64,000 nucleotides of DNA, from positions 1-64,000 of the forward strand of contig JANQQF010000029.1 in the NCBI GenBank assembly GCA_028285035.1, in the 5' to 3' direction. This DNA is from Phycisphaerae bacterium. GTDB taxonomy: Bacteria > Chloroflexota > Anaerolineae > 4572-78 > J111. This document shows, piece by piece, positions 15,428 through 25,300 of this stretch. The notes below the pieces were generated by a model. The model searched no databases, was not told the origin of the DNA, and saw only the letters and a program-made list of their open reading frames with translations. The position numbers were made by a program, and so were the translations under genes. The number at the start of each line of letters is the position of its first letter. Position 1 is the stretch's first letter.

Positions 15428-17839
15428 CTACTCATACGTCAGCGACTCACGCACACTGATCTGCGAGGCGCGTTGAGCGGGCAAGAGGCTGGCGAAGAGG
15501 GAGAGGATAATGACGATGATCAGCCACCAGAGGACACCGGAGAAGGAGTAGGTGTAGGTCAGGGGCTGGCGCAGGAAGATCCAGCCGATGTTGTCGCTGA
15601 GGGCGATGCTCAGCGGGATGGCGAGGATGAGGCCGAACAGCCAACTAAAAATACCGATGGAAATCCCCTCGACGATCACAATCTGACGGATATCGCTGTG
15701 CTCCCCCCCGATGACGCGGACGATGCCAATTTCGGTGGTCCGCTCCAGCACATTGAGGCTCATCATATTGGTCAAACCGATTCCCCCCACCACGGCAAAG
15801 AAGACGGTCATCAACAATAAAACATTGGTTAAAACGCCGAATAGGCTGCCCAAGGCCTGTTGTCGCTCAGCGTTGGTAATCGCGGAGGTGACGGACACGC
15901 CGATGTTTTGAAAGTGATTTTCCAACACCTGGCGACTTTGCAACTGAAAGTCGGGGCTATCATCAGTGGTGCTGACCAAGGTTCGATTGGCGCGACCAGT
16001 GTCGCGGGTCAACTTAGCTAACGGATCATAATTGACATAGCCAACAGGAGCCAGTAGACGAGCGGTGCCCACCACCTGAACCCCGACGACCCCGACTACC
16101 TTCCAGACAGTTTCTCGCCCCTCAATTTTGAGCACAACTTCATCCCCCACCTTAACATCTGGTTCCTCGGCGGCAAAGCTGATGTCAAGCACAATACTAT
16201 TTTCATCGTCGGGAGTCAGCCAGCGCCCCTCTTGTACGGTGGGTTCTAAATATTGGCTGGGCAGCTTCACCCCAAAAAGCTCAATGGTTTGATCCGACTC
16301 ACTCCCGTCTGGCTTGACCCGAAAGCTCAAAACCGACAGCCGCTCTTCCACATCAGTGATGTCAGGCAACTCGGCTAAAATTTGTTCGATTTTGACGGTG
16401 CGTTGGCTGGTCGGAAAACGGATCGAAACATCTTCCTGCCAATAGGCAGACACCTCAGCGACGGTCGAGTCGAGCGAACTTTGCACGCTAATCACCGCAA
16501 TAAAAATGGCGCCCGCCAAGGTTAAGGTAATCATCACCAGCAGCAGCCGAATTTTGTTGCGAAACATATTTCGTAATGAGTAGCGAATTGGTCCGGGCAA
16601 TCGCCCCAAACGTCGTAGTAGCTTCTCAACCGTGCCTGTGCCAAAATTGCTACTGCTACCTGCGCGTCCCATTGCCTCGCGGACGGTAATGCGGGTGCTC
16701 GATAAAATCGGGTACATCGCCGCGAGCAAGGGCATCACCAAACAAGCAAAAATATCCAGCAGATAAATCCACAGTGGATAGTCAACCTGCCCCACATCAA
16801 AATTTAACAACGTGGCGATGAAGACAGCCACCGCCCGCCCCACGAATGAGCCAAAGGGGACAGCGATCAGTAAGGCCACCAACCCGAACAGGAAAATGGC
16901 AAAGGCATACATGACAATGATGTGACCTGTTTCAGCCCCAACTGCCTTCAACGTGCCAATCTGTTGTACTTGCTGAGATAGAAGCGCGGAAATCGTGTTG
17001 ATCACGAGGAGCATACTGAGCAACAGAGCCAAAACGCTCAAAGCCCACAAAATCAGCGAGGCAGCTCGGATGACCCCATCTAGCGGTGGCCGACCTGGCT
17101 CGGGGATAAATTTGTCGGTGACAAACAAGCCGCTATCTTCCAACTTTTCAGAAACTAGCTCGGTCACTCTGGTGATGTGCTCTTTATCGAATCGGTTTTC
17201 CGCGACGACAAATTCTAACTCATTATAGAGCTGATCGCCTGTTAACTGTTGGTAGGTGTCGGGGGTGACATACCCAAACGAAAGCAAGGACATGACCGAT
17301 GGTGATTGGTGCAGATGATGTACGATCCCGCTGATCGTCAAAGCTCTGGTTTTACCCTGTACAGTTTGAACCATCAGGGTATCACCTACTTCAGCATCAA
17401 TCAGATTGATTGCCGATCGTTCCAACAAAATTGAACGGTTGGGGGGTGGCCAAGTCCCCTCCTCGATACGGAGTTGGTTGATGGCATTGTCATCAAAATC
17501 GGGTAGGGCCACCAAAACCAGCGACCCCCACGTCTCTTCATCCTCCTGCACCCGCATCCGAACCTCGCGTAACCCTTCAGCCTCAGCAATCTCGGGCATA
17601 TTGCGAATCGTATCAACGACGTTGTCATCAAATGTTTGATTGGTCGTAAAAATTAAGGCACTGGCCGGATTGATCGCTAGATAACTGGCTTCCAGTTCTT
17701 GTGATAAGATAAACCAGCCCCGGGAGATGGTCGCTACCGCCATCGCCCCGATGGCAATGGTTAAGATGACCAGCAAGGTGCGTGGTTTGTTACCCCACAG
17801 ATCACGGATGATTTTTCGCAATCGTAAATTAAGTGTCAT
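15428..17839 (-). CDS. MacB/FtsX-type ABC transporter permease (two FtsX units)
   Basis: About 803 residues with eight predicted membrane segments in two sets of four, each set with a large extracytoplasmic domain after its first segment. Segments include [49 protein letters not shown] (the FtsX signature) and [30 protein letters not shown] in the second half. Family members move lipids, lipoproteins, peptides or natural products out of the membrane by mechanotransmission. I chose the ATG at 17839 (MTLNLRL) over the more distant start at 17866. GAGGG lies just upstream, and the resulting 11-nt overlap with the ATPase gene is normal for coupled genes. Its place next to the NRPS/PKS cluster suggests export of the product, but this is inference. 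Confidence 0.9.
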   Translation of the reverse strand: MTLNLRLRKIIRDLWGNKPRTLLVILTIAIGAMAVATISRGWFILSQELEASYLAINPASALIFTTNQTFDDNVVDTIRNMPEIAEAEGLREVRMRVQEDEETWGSLVLVALPDFDDNAINQLRIEEGTWPPPNRSILLERSAINLIDAEVGDTLMVQTVQGKTRALTISGIVHHLHQSPSVMSLLSFGYVTPDTYQQLTGDQLYNELEFVVAENRFDKEHITRVTELVSEKLEDSGLFVTDKFIPEPGRPPLDGVIRAASLILWALSVLALLLSMLLVINTISALLSQQVQQIGTLKAVGAETGHIIVMYAFAIFLFGLVALLIAVPFGSFVGRAVAVFIATLLNFDVGQVDYPLWIYLLDIFACLVMPLLAAMYPILSSTRITVREAMGRAGSSSNFGTGTVEKLLRRLGRLPGPIRYSLRNMFRNKIRLLLVMITLTLAGAIFIAVISVQSSLDSTVAEVSAYWQEDVSIRFPTSQRTVKIEQILAELPDITDVEERLSVLSFRVKPDGSESDQTIELFGVKLPSQYLEPTVQEGRWLTPDDENSIVLDISFAAEEPDVKVGDEVVLKIEGRETVWKVVGVVGVQVVGTARLLAPVGYVNYDPLAKLTRDTGRANRTLVSTTDDSPDFQLQSRQVLENHFQNIGVSVTSAITNAERQQALGSLFGVLTNVLLLMTVFFAVVGGIGLTNMMSLNVLERTTEIGIVRVIGGEHSDIRQIVIVEGISIGIFSWLFGLILAIPLSIALSDNIGWIFLRQPLTYTYSFSGVLWWLIIVIILSLFASLLPAQRASQISVRESLTYE

Positions 17840-19481
17840 CAGAGCCCTCACCGAACAGCTCATCAATCACTGGATTAATCTTTCGTTTTCTGCGGCGTAA
17901 CTCAGGCATATATTCATCCAAAGCCGAGCTAAGCTGGCGGCGGGAGAGCAGTCGAGTCAGTTCGGTGGTTGACAAGTCATGTTCATCCATCAGTTGTTTG
18001 AAGGTCTCTCGATCAATGATCGCAACTTCAACCTGTTGATCTTGGCTCGCCCGCACCGTCTCCATCCGTTTGGCCCGGCGGATTAACCCTACCTCACCAA
18101 AAAATTGACCTTCACCCAACTGGTTGACAACATCCTCTCGTCCATCAGGCCGATGGTTGATCACGTCAACGACCCCGCTGATAATAATGTAAAATTCTTT
18201 GGCTGGGTCACCAAATTTTGTGATAATCTCACCGGGAGCGTAGGTCCGGCGGGCTTCAGGATTATCGGTCAGCGTACCCAGTTCATCGGGACTAAAGAGG
18301 GATAGTGTTTGGGAAATGTGGGTGTTGGTCACTCGCTCCCGCATCAATCGTAAAATTTCATCTTTACTTTTGTCCGAATTGTCAACCAAATTCATAAAGG
18401 TTTCACGATCGAGCTGCATCACGATCGTTTCCGCCTCTTGGGAGGCCTTAACCGTTGCCGTACGGGTTCCCCCCTCAATCAGCCCAATTTCGCCAAAGTA
18501 TTGTCCTTTGCGCAGATGGTCAATCGCTAATGTGCCTTTTTCCTGATGATCAATAAAGACTTCAGCCTCTCCCTTGACGATAATGTACAGGCTATCCGCT
18601 TGATCACCCTGCTGAATGATGGTCTCGCCGGGGGCGTATTTGACCGGTTCGAGCTTGGCCGACATTTGAGCCAATTCCTGTTTATTCAGCGTCGGTAAGG
18701 CTTCGGCCACATATTGGTCGGCGATCTCACCGTCAGTGATGAAGACAATCCGGGGAATCCGGCCCGCCAATTCACGGTCGTGTGTCACCATCAATAGCGT
18801 TTTTCCCTGGCTAACAAAATCCTCGAACAGCTGAAAAATCTCATCCGCCGTTTTGGAGTCTAAACTTCCGGTCGGCTCATCCGCCACAATCACATCGGGG
18901 TCATTGGCCAGTGAGCGAGCAATCGCCACCCGCTGCTGCTGCCCGCCCGAGATGGCCGAGGGGAACTTGTCAGCTTGTGGGGCCAACCCCACCAACTCCA
19001 ATAAGTGCATCGCCCATTCTTCCCGCTCTGTGTTCGAGCCAAAGGTATGGGCCAACTCCATGGGTAGAACGATGTTTTCCAAAACGGTCAGGGTTGGCAA
19101 GAGTTGGAAGAATTGGAAGATCACGCCCAGATTTCGCTTACGCCAGCGGGCCATCTGATTTTCGTTGAGGTCATGAATCGGCACATTGTTGATGATCACC
19201 TCACCCGCTGTCGGACGGTCGATGCCTGTAATCATATTGATCAGCGTTGATTTCCCACTGCCTGATTTGCCGATGACCGCCACAAACTCACCCGCCCGAA
19301 CCTGAAGATCAACCCCTTTGAGGGCGGTAAAGGTGCCAGCTGGTGTTTTGTACGCCTTGACGACCTGTCGCAAATCAATCAAGGTGTTTGGCTCACCATT
19401 TGTCACAGATGGCAAGGGCTGGTCTGTAACTATTGCCTGGTTACGGCGAAATCGTGATAGGATGTTTAGAAATTGGCTCAT
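17829..19481 (-). CDS. ABC transporter ATPase fused to two cyclic-nucleotide-binding domains
   Basis: 550 residues. An N-terminal LolD/MacB-like ATPase (about 33-255) has Walker [10 protein letters not shown], signature [15 protein letters not shown] and Walker [13 protein letters not shown]. Two Crp/PKA-type cyclic-nucleotide-binding folds follow: about 275-395 with [16 protein letters not shown] and about 400-520 with [16 protein letters not shown]. Both keep the Glu and Arg of the phosphate-binding cassette, so cyclic nucleotide binding is possible. Export ATPases of this family normally end after the first domain, so this is an uncommon fusion. The gene overlaps the permease gene by 11 nt and follows the SRPBCC-FHA gene by 18 nt. 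The likely meaning is an exporter gated or tuned by cAMP or a similar ligand. Confidence 0.92.
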   Translation of the reverse strand: MSQFLNILSRFRRNQAIVTDQPLPSVTNGEPNTLIDLRQVVKAYKTPAGTFTALKGVDLQVRAGEFVAVIGKSGSGKSTLINMITGIDRPTAGEVIINNVPIHDLNENQMARWRKRNLGVIFQFFQLLPTLTVLENIVLPMELAHTFGSNTEREEWAMHLLELVGLAPQADKFPSAISGGQQQRVAIARSLANDPDVIVADEPTGSLDSKTADEIFQLFEDFVSQGKTLLMVTHDRELAGRIPRIVFITDGEIADQYVAEALPTLNKQELAQMSAKLEPVKYAPGETIIQQGDQADSLYIIVKGEAEVFIDHQEKGTLAIDHLRKGQYFGEIGLIEGGTRTATVKASQEAETIVMQLDRETFMNLVDNSDKSKDEILRLMRERVTNTHISQTLSLFSPDELGTLTDNPEARRTYAPGEIITKFGDPAKEFYIIISGVVDVINHRPDGREDVVNQLGEGQFFGEVGLIRRAKRMETVRASQDQQVEVAIIDRETFKQLMDEHDLSTTELTRLLSRRQLSSALDEYMPELRRRKRKINPVIDELFGEGSDDT

Positions 19482-19499
19482 TATGATTTATCCCGAAGG

Positions 19500-20285
19500 C
19501 TATGCCTCAAAACTCAACTGGGCGTGACCAATTTGGAGCGTATCGCCGTTGGTGAGCGTATGGCTTTGAATACGTTGGGTGGCTAACCAGGTGCCATTTG
19601 CACTACCCAAATCGCGCAAGATAAATCTGTCGTCTTGGCGTTCGATCTGGGCATGATGCCGCGATACTTTTTGGTGGTTAATGACAATGTCATTGTCGTT
19701 GGCCCGGCCAATGCGCCACTGATTCTGATATTCAAGATCGATCTTCCAGCTTTTTTCTGGTGTCTGGATCGTGAGCCTTGGGGCAAAGGTGGTGATGGTG
19801 GCATCGGGAGTGAGTTCAGTTTCGGTGGTAGCGGGTGTTTGCGATGAGGCGATTTTTTCGGCAATGCCCTTAAGTGTTTTCAGTTGTTCATCAACCCGTT
19901 TCGCCAACGTGGCCTCGATTTTTGCCATCATCGTACGGACCAGCCAGTTACTTTTGATGATCTGATTTTGGTATGACAATCGGGTGCCTGCGTCTGTTTC
20001 GCTTAAACGATAATCGACCTGCATCGAAAACTGCTTGTTTTCCAATAGAATGCCAAAGTGATACGGCTTATCGTAGGCGATGACTATCCCCTCATACTCA
20101 ATCACCTGACCACCCTCACTGAGTTTGCGCTTGAACTTGGCCCCCCGACGATGATTTGGATCAAACGCTGACGTGTAATCCCCCGCTTCCAAGCTCATCC
20201 ACGCTTTCAACTTATCGTGATCTTCCAAATACGGAAAAATGACATCAGCCGGAGCATCGATGTCAATGGTGTAGGTTAGCTTCAT
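19500..20285 (-). CDS. SRPBCC-fold protein with C-terminal FHA domain
   Basis: 261 residues. Residues 1-145 read like the SRPBCC (START/Bet v 1/polyketide cyclase) fold: MKLTYTIDIDAPADVIFPYLEDHDKLKAW at the start and RTMMAKIEATLAKRVDEQLKTLKGIAE as the long C-terminal helix. This fold binds hydrophobic small molecules. Residues about 180-261 form an FHA domain with all key motifs (WRIGRANDND, KVSRHHAQIE, GSANGT), so it should bind phosphothreonine peptides. The FHA part is very close to the second FHA of the next protein upstream, which suggests duplication. AGAGAGGG lies 6 nt before the ATG. A role as a phosphorylation-controlled lipid or polyketide carrier is conceivable but not shown. Confidence 0.88.
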   Translation of the reverse strand: MKLTYTIDIDAPADVIFPYLEDHDKLKAWMSLEAGDYTSAFDPNHRRGAKFKRKLSEGGQVIEYEGIVIAYDKPYHFGILLENKQFSMQVDYRLSETDAGTRLSYQNQIIKSNWLVRTMMAKIEATLAKRVDEQLKTLKGIAEKIASSQTPATTETELTPDATITTFAPRLTIQTPEKSWKIDLEYQNQWRIGRANDNDIVINHQKVSRHHAQIERQDDRFILRDLGSANGTWLATQRIQSHTLTNGDTLQIGHAQLSFEA

Positions 20286-20300
20286 AAGCCCTCTCTGCGA

Positions 20301-20326
20301 CCTTGCTACCGTGCAACCCTGCTACC
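20301..20326. repeat. Short direct repeat between two FHA genes
   Basis: CCTTGCTACC (20301-20310) is repeated as CCCTGCTACC (20317-20326) in the 47-nt gap between the lipase-FHA and SRPBCC-FHA genes. Confidence 0.4.
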
Positions 20327-20332
20327 TTGACT

Positions 20333-22057
20333 TCAACTCGTTAACTCATACTTCAAACGCATCAAAACATCTTCATCCACGTAAAGTTGGTTGTGATCTT
20401 GCTGAACAGGATGAATTTCTGCCCCTTCCAAAACCGCGCTGCTGGCTGGAATCATCCCGTCACCATCTTTTGAGGTCGACACCTCCATCGATTGCCACTG
20501 CCCCGTCGAATCACGGGTAATGTTGATGCGAACGGGCGTGGTGATGCCATAGCCAAAAATGCAGATGGTTGATACGGTTGCCCGTTTGTTCAGCGCTTGG
20601 TGAAGCTCACGGCCAGCGTCCAGATAACGGTGACTTTCTGCCGTGGGTAACCAACTATTATCTTCGTAAAGATTAATCGGATTGTTGTGTTGATCAAAAA
20701 CGTCTTGTGAGACGGGTAGCATTTGATAGGCGTAGGGAAACGTCATAAACATTCGGATGATTTTTTCACCAAACATCCCCCCCAGCGCGCCCATCGGCGT
20801 ACGCAGATGGCCCAGCCGATCCGGAAGTAAGTTTGGTAAAACTTGAGGACTACCATAATTGGGGCCACCCATCAAAATCAAGCGCCCCACGTGACGGTCA
20901 CCACCCAGACAATCGATATAGTAACGAGCCACCAAGCACCCCAGACTATGAGCGATGAGGGTGATCGGCTGATCAACAGACCAACGGTCAACCATCTCCG
21001 CCAATGATTGGGCGGCTTCACGCACATCGCCTCGCCAGTCGTAAGCAAATTCAAGCAAATCTTGCCCCCGATGGTAATGTAGCGATTTTTCCAGATAGTC
21101 ACCAATTCGATGATAGGCTTCAATTTCGATTAGTTTTGGCACAACGACAACATTATCCAGAATACCTCGGGCCTTGACCTGATCGTTGTCCGTATAATAC
21201 AGTTTTTCGGGGGTACGCAACATGGTTTGGATGTTTGGCCACACCTGCTCGGAACCACGCCACAGGACAGAGCCAAAGACACCCGGCACCACGATCACTG
21301 GCGCCCGCTCTGATTTTGGCTTGACCGCTGCAATCTGCTCAAGCTGACCAACATCTTTGAACATGAGTTGGGCGTGACCAATATTCAGGGTATCGGTATG
21401 TTGGAGGGGGTGCCGCTCGATTTGCTTCGTGCCGAGGCGGGTGCCGTTGGCGCTCCCCAAATCATGAATGACAAAATGATCGTCTTGCCGTTCGATTTTG
21501 GCGTGATGACGCGACACCTTTTGATGGTCGATGACAATATCATTGTCCGCACTACGCCCGATGCGCCAGCTTTCCTGCCCCATCAGCTTCACCTCCCAGG
21601 TTTTCCCTGGGGTCGTGATTACCAGTCGAGGAATGTGTAACAATTTATCACGGAGTGGTGTCGTCGACTCCGCTGGTTCTTTGTTCGAGGCCAAGTCGTC
21701 CAAAAATTGGCCGATGAGTTGATGACCTGGTGTGGTAGATTTAGCCTGTCGGCGGGCTGAGGGAGTGTGGCTAAATCGCAACAGACTATTGCCGATTTTG
21801 ATGACATTGCCAGAGTGAAGCGTAGTTTGCTCGACCCGTTGATCATCAACAAACACCCCATTGGCCGACCCCGCATCGTAGACCACCCATGCATTTTCAA
21901 CATACTCCAATCGAGCGTGGAGTCGCGACACTTTCTGATCATCTAGGACAATATCGTTGGTAACGTCACGCCCCAATGTTAATTGCGTCCCTCGCAAAGG
22001 AAATTCTTGATTCGGTTGTGTCGATGACTCTAAAATTAACTTGGCTTTATGCGCCAT
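20333..22057 (-). CDS. FHA-FHA-lipase/acyltransferase (LCAT-like alpha/beta hydrolase)
   Basis: 574 residues. FHA 1 (about 10-95) has LGRDVTND, KVSRLHARLE and GSANG. FHA 2 (about 150-240) has WRIGRSADND, KVSRHHAKIE and GSANGT. Both keep the phosphothreonine-binding Arg, Ser and Asn. From about residue 255 there is a hydrolase like lecithin:cholesterol acyltransferase: VIVVPGVFGSVLW, FAYDWRGDVREAAQSLAEMVDRW and the nucleophile motif LIAHSLGCLVARYYID. FHA domains are normally not joined to this enzyme class. No signal peptide is seen, so the enzyme should be cytoplasmic and could be recruited to phosphorylated partners. It is the first gene after the PKS operon on the same strand and leads the export-like operon. 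Confidence 0.9.
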   Translation of the reverse strand: MAHKAKLILESSTQPNQEFPLRGTQLTLGRDVTNDIVLDDQKVSRLHARLEYVENAWVVYDAGSANGVFVDDQRVEQTTLHSGNVIKIGNSLLRFSHTPSARRQAKSTTPGHQLIGQFLDDLASNKEPAESTTPLRDKLLHIPRLVITTPGKTWEVKLMGQESWRIGRSADNDIVIDHQKVSRHHAKIERQDDHFVIHDLGSANGTRLGTKQIERHPLQHTDTLNIGHAQLMFKDVGQLEQIAAVKPKSERAPVIVVPGVFGSVLWRGSEQVWPNIQTMLRTPEKLYYTDNDQVKARGILDNVVVVPKLIEIEAYHRIGDYLEKSLHYHRGQDLLEFAYDWRGDVREAAQSLAEMVDRWSVDQPITLIAHSLGCLVARYYIDCLGGDRHVGRLILMGGPNYGSPQVLPNLLPDRLGHLRTPMGALGGMFGEKIIRMFMTFPYAYQMLPVSQDVFDQHNNPINLYEDNSWLPTAESHRYLDAGRELHQALNKRATVSTICIFGYGITTPVRINITRDSTGQWQSMEVSTSKDGDGMIPASSAVLEGAEIHPVQQDHNQLYVDEDVLMRLKYELTS

Positions 22058-22120
22058 AATGTCTTAATGCTTTCATTTCTTTGCCCAATAGCTTGGGGTT
22101 AGAAATTGGTCTCCTGATAT

Positions 22121-22287
22121 GTCATTCGATGAGGAACGAGGAGAAATCCCTTGAATGTAGTAATTAAAGTCGAATTTTGTAGGACCACCTGGGAAATTCA
22201 CCGTTTTGCCTGTGAAAAATCAGGTAAAAGTGGCATCTCAGGGATTTCTCTCTGCGCTCCACTGCGTTCCGCTCCGTTCGAAATGAC
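22121..22287. repeat. MITE-like element with imperfect terminal inverted repeats
   Basis: The left end 22121-22152 (GTCATTCGAT...GAGAAATCCCT) is mirrored at 22240-22287 (AGGGATTTCTC...CGAAATGAC). GAGAAATCCCT (22141-22151) and AGGGATTTCTC (22240-22250) are perfect inverse copies, as are the outermost GTCATT and AATGAC. The right arm is longer because it contains a GC-rich stretch. A small hairpin (22204-22212 with 22221-22229) lies inside. There is no coding capacity. This is the structure of a small non-autonomous repeat, and similar GGGATTTCTC...CGAAATGACA repeats are common in environmental genomes. Confidence 0.5.
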
Positions 22288-22309
22288 ATTGATCTAACGT
22301 CGAACTCGG

Positions 22310-22315
22310 ATTATA
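22310..22315 (-). promoter_or_regulatory. Possible -10 box of the FHA-lipase operon
   Basis: TATAAT on the minus strand, 253 nt before the lipase start codon. No -35 sequence close to TTGACA stands 16-18 nt upstream, so this is a weak call. If used, the leader RNA would include the inverted-repeat element. Confidence 0.25.
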
Positions 22316-22363
22316 CTTTCATCCTTAGGCCTCATCATAACACTTTTCTTCGATAACGAAACT

Positions 22364-25300
22364 TTACTTCTGAATGTCTTCTGCTCTAGCGCGTGCTAAG
22401 GCTAACTGCTCTTTCAATATCGCTGCCACGCTCGAGACGTGTGGATCGCGCAAGAGGGTCATGTGCTCGCCAGGGATGTCGATGGTCGTCATTGAGGATT
22501 GAAGCAATCGGCCCCATCCCAAATCTTGTCCGTGTTGCTTGGCTTGTTCGGTCGTCCGGAATATCGTGAGTGGACCTGAGTAGGTTAGGGGGCTGTAGGC
22601 TAAACTGGCCCGAATATGTTGCAGCAAGACTCGACTAACTTGACCAACGATAGCACGGGTCGATTTTGGCGCTTGATCGTCGATTTTTTCCTCCAACGCT
22701 CGATAATCGCGAACATACGGCCATACGTCACGAATTGCATTGTTGGCCAATCTGATCGAAGGGGGCACTTGCTCAAAGATGGACATTTTTCTGAAAGGCA
22801 CCGACTGGTCGATGATGCCAAGGAAGGCAACCTGTTGCCCTTTCGCTTCCAAGCGGCAGGCCATTGCATAGGCAATCCACCCCCCCAGTGACCAGCCCCC
22901 AAGATAATATGGCCCCGTCGGTTGTACTTTTTGAATAGCCTCAATATAACAATCAGCCATCTTTTCAAATGACGCTAGCGGTTGCTGCCCCATTTCAACG
23001 CCCATTGCTTGTAGGCCAAAGACAGGCTGATCAGAGCCTAAGGCATGCGCCAATTTGAAGTAGGGGAAGACGACCCCAACTAAGGGGTGAACGCAGAAAA
23101 GCGGCGGTTGGCTACCATTGGTTCGCATGGGCACCAACGGCGACCATCCATCTGACTCCTTGATTGCTAGGTCAGGTGCGGTTCCGTTGACTGGGGTGAT
23201 GGATTGGGCTGGTGTAGGAACGAGGTCTGGCTGAGCAGGGTCAGGCGTAACGTCTTCGGTTGGCACCTCATCTAATGGGTCTTCATCTACCAATGGTATC
23301 TCATTTGATGGAGTGGATGTTTCCGTGTCAACTGACTGGATGGGTATCATCTCCTCAGTCGTTTCTGGAGCATCGTCTTCGTTAAATAGTGTATTATATA
23401 AATATTCCACCAACGCCTCGATGCTGGGGTTGTTTAAGACGACGGTCGGGGTCAGCGATATGCCCAATTCAGCCTGGAGTCGATTACGCAGCTCGACCCC
23501 CATCAATGAGTCCATCCCCAGATCCATAAATTCTAGCTGTGGGTTGGGCGGCTCAGATAGACCTAACACCCGAGTCACTTCCGTCTGCATAAAGCTGAGC
23601 AAAATCTCGCGCCGTTCCTCATCTGAGGCCGCCTCTAGTTGAGGTCGTAAGTTGGACTGCGCCACCCCAACGGACACAGGCTTGATGAAGGCTGCATAGA
23701 AACTGCTGGGTTCATCCCCGCCCAGTTGTTTCGATAGGGTTTGCCAATGGATGGGCAAGATAGTGATGTGGCCCAAGGGTAGATTATACAACCGACTAAA
23801 CATTAGGCGCCCTTGTTCTGGAGAGATGGCGTGGAGGCCGCGGGCTCGGTACTGCTCCTCCAACGGAGCGGCCATTCCCACTTGGGCCCAATTGCCCCAA
23901 ATGATGCTTAGTCCTGGCAAATCCTGCTGGCGACGGTGTTGGATTAGGGTATCCATAAAGGCGTTGGCCGCCGAATAGTTGCTTTGCCCCGGCGAGCCTA
24001 AAAGGGCGGTAATCGAGGAGAAGGTGATAAAGAAATCCAAGGGGATGTCTTGGCTGTATTGATGCAAGTGCCACGCGCCAGCGACCTTTGGGGCGAACAC
24101 CTTTTCATATCGGGCTAAGGATTGCTGGGCCATAATGCCGTCATCGAGCACCCCAGCCGCGTGGATTATCCCCCGCAACGGAGCGACCTGTTGCGCCGTC
24201 TCAATCATTCGCGCTACGTCATCAGACTTGGTGACATCGGCCTGCACCACCTCGATGTGCACCCCTTCTGCTTCAAGTTGATCCAACCGTTCTTGGGTGG
24301 CTTCATCTTGCACGCCACGTCGTCCGGTCAAGACCAAATGCCGCGCCCCATCAGCCACCATTTGCTCGACAATTTCCAATCCCAATGCCCCCAAACCACC
24401 TGTAATCAAGTAGCACCCTGTCTCTTGCAACTCAGGCTGTTCGGGGGGAGTGAAAGAGATGACGACCTTCCCAATATGTTTGGCGTGTTGCATGAAGCGG
24501 AATGCCGCACTAATGTCTTGAACGGGGAACACTGTGTGGGGCAGCGGATGAATTTCCTTGGTTTCAAAGGCCGTCACCATATCGCGCCAGATTTGGGTCA
24601 ATCGATCCGGATCTTTGACAATTTCTTCACGAATATCAAAGGGGATATAACGAGCATCAGGTCGTTTTTCGGCGACTTGTTCCTCACTCCAGATGCCCAG
24701 CTTGCCCAATTCAATAAATCGCCCACCTTGCTGAAGCACGTCAAAACTTCGATCAACAAAATCATTGCTCAAACTATTGAGGACAACAGCCACGCCCTTG
24801 TTCTCGGTCAGTTGCATTACTTCGTCAGCAAAGTCAAGCGTCCGGGAATTCATAATATGCTTGATCCCCTGCCCCTCTAAAAATGCCCGTTTTCCTTCAC
24901 TGGCCGTGGCAAAGACCTCACCACCGATGGCGTTTACAATCTGTATGGCCGCTTGACCGACTCCGCCTGCTGCCGCGTGGACCAAAACCCTCTCGCCCGG
25001 CTGCAGATCAGCCAATGTTTTTAAGCCGTACCACGTTGTTAAATAGGTCAGGGGGATGGTGGCCGCTTCCTCAAAACTGACCCCCTGAGGGATGGGGGCC
25101 AATCCCTCGGCGGGTACGGTGAGGTAGCTGGCCAGACTGCCTTCCATCAAGCCCATCACTGTATCACCAACCTCGAATTCGTGAACTTCATCCCCCACAG
25201 CCACGACTGTCCCGGCAAACTCAAAGCCCAAGGGTAGATCGCTGGCCTGATGGATGTTGAGGTGTTCGGCATAATACTCGGCTAACAAACCAAGCGCATT

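Larger units (their letters stand above)
22058..22363. other. Gene-free stretch between the PKS operon and the FHA-lipase operon
   Basis: 306 nt without a gene. It holds the inverted-repeat element described at 22121-22287 and a perfect minus-strand TATAAT at 22315-22310 without a good -35 box. I see no typical terminator with a T-run, so read-through from the PKS genes is possible. Confidence 0.5.

Noticed and set aside
15377..15820. A 147-codon plus-strand open frame after the type II thioesterase
   Set aside because: It is opposite the C-terminal membrane part of the FtsX-type permease and has a charged low-complexity translation typical of antisense frames.
24122..24880. A 252-codon open frame on the plus strand inside the last PKS gene
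   Set aside because: It lies opposite a strongly supported ER/KR coding region, has no recognisable domain and no ribosome-binding site. It is a shadow frame.
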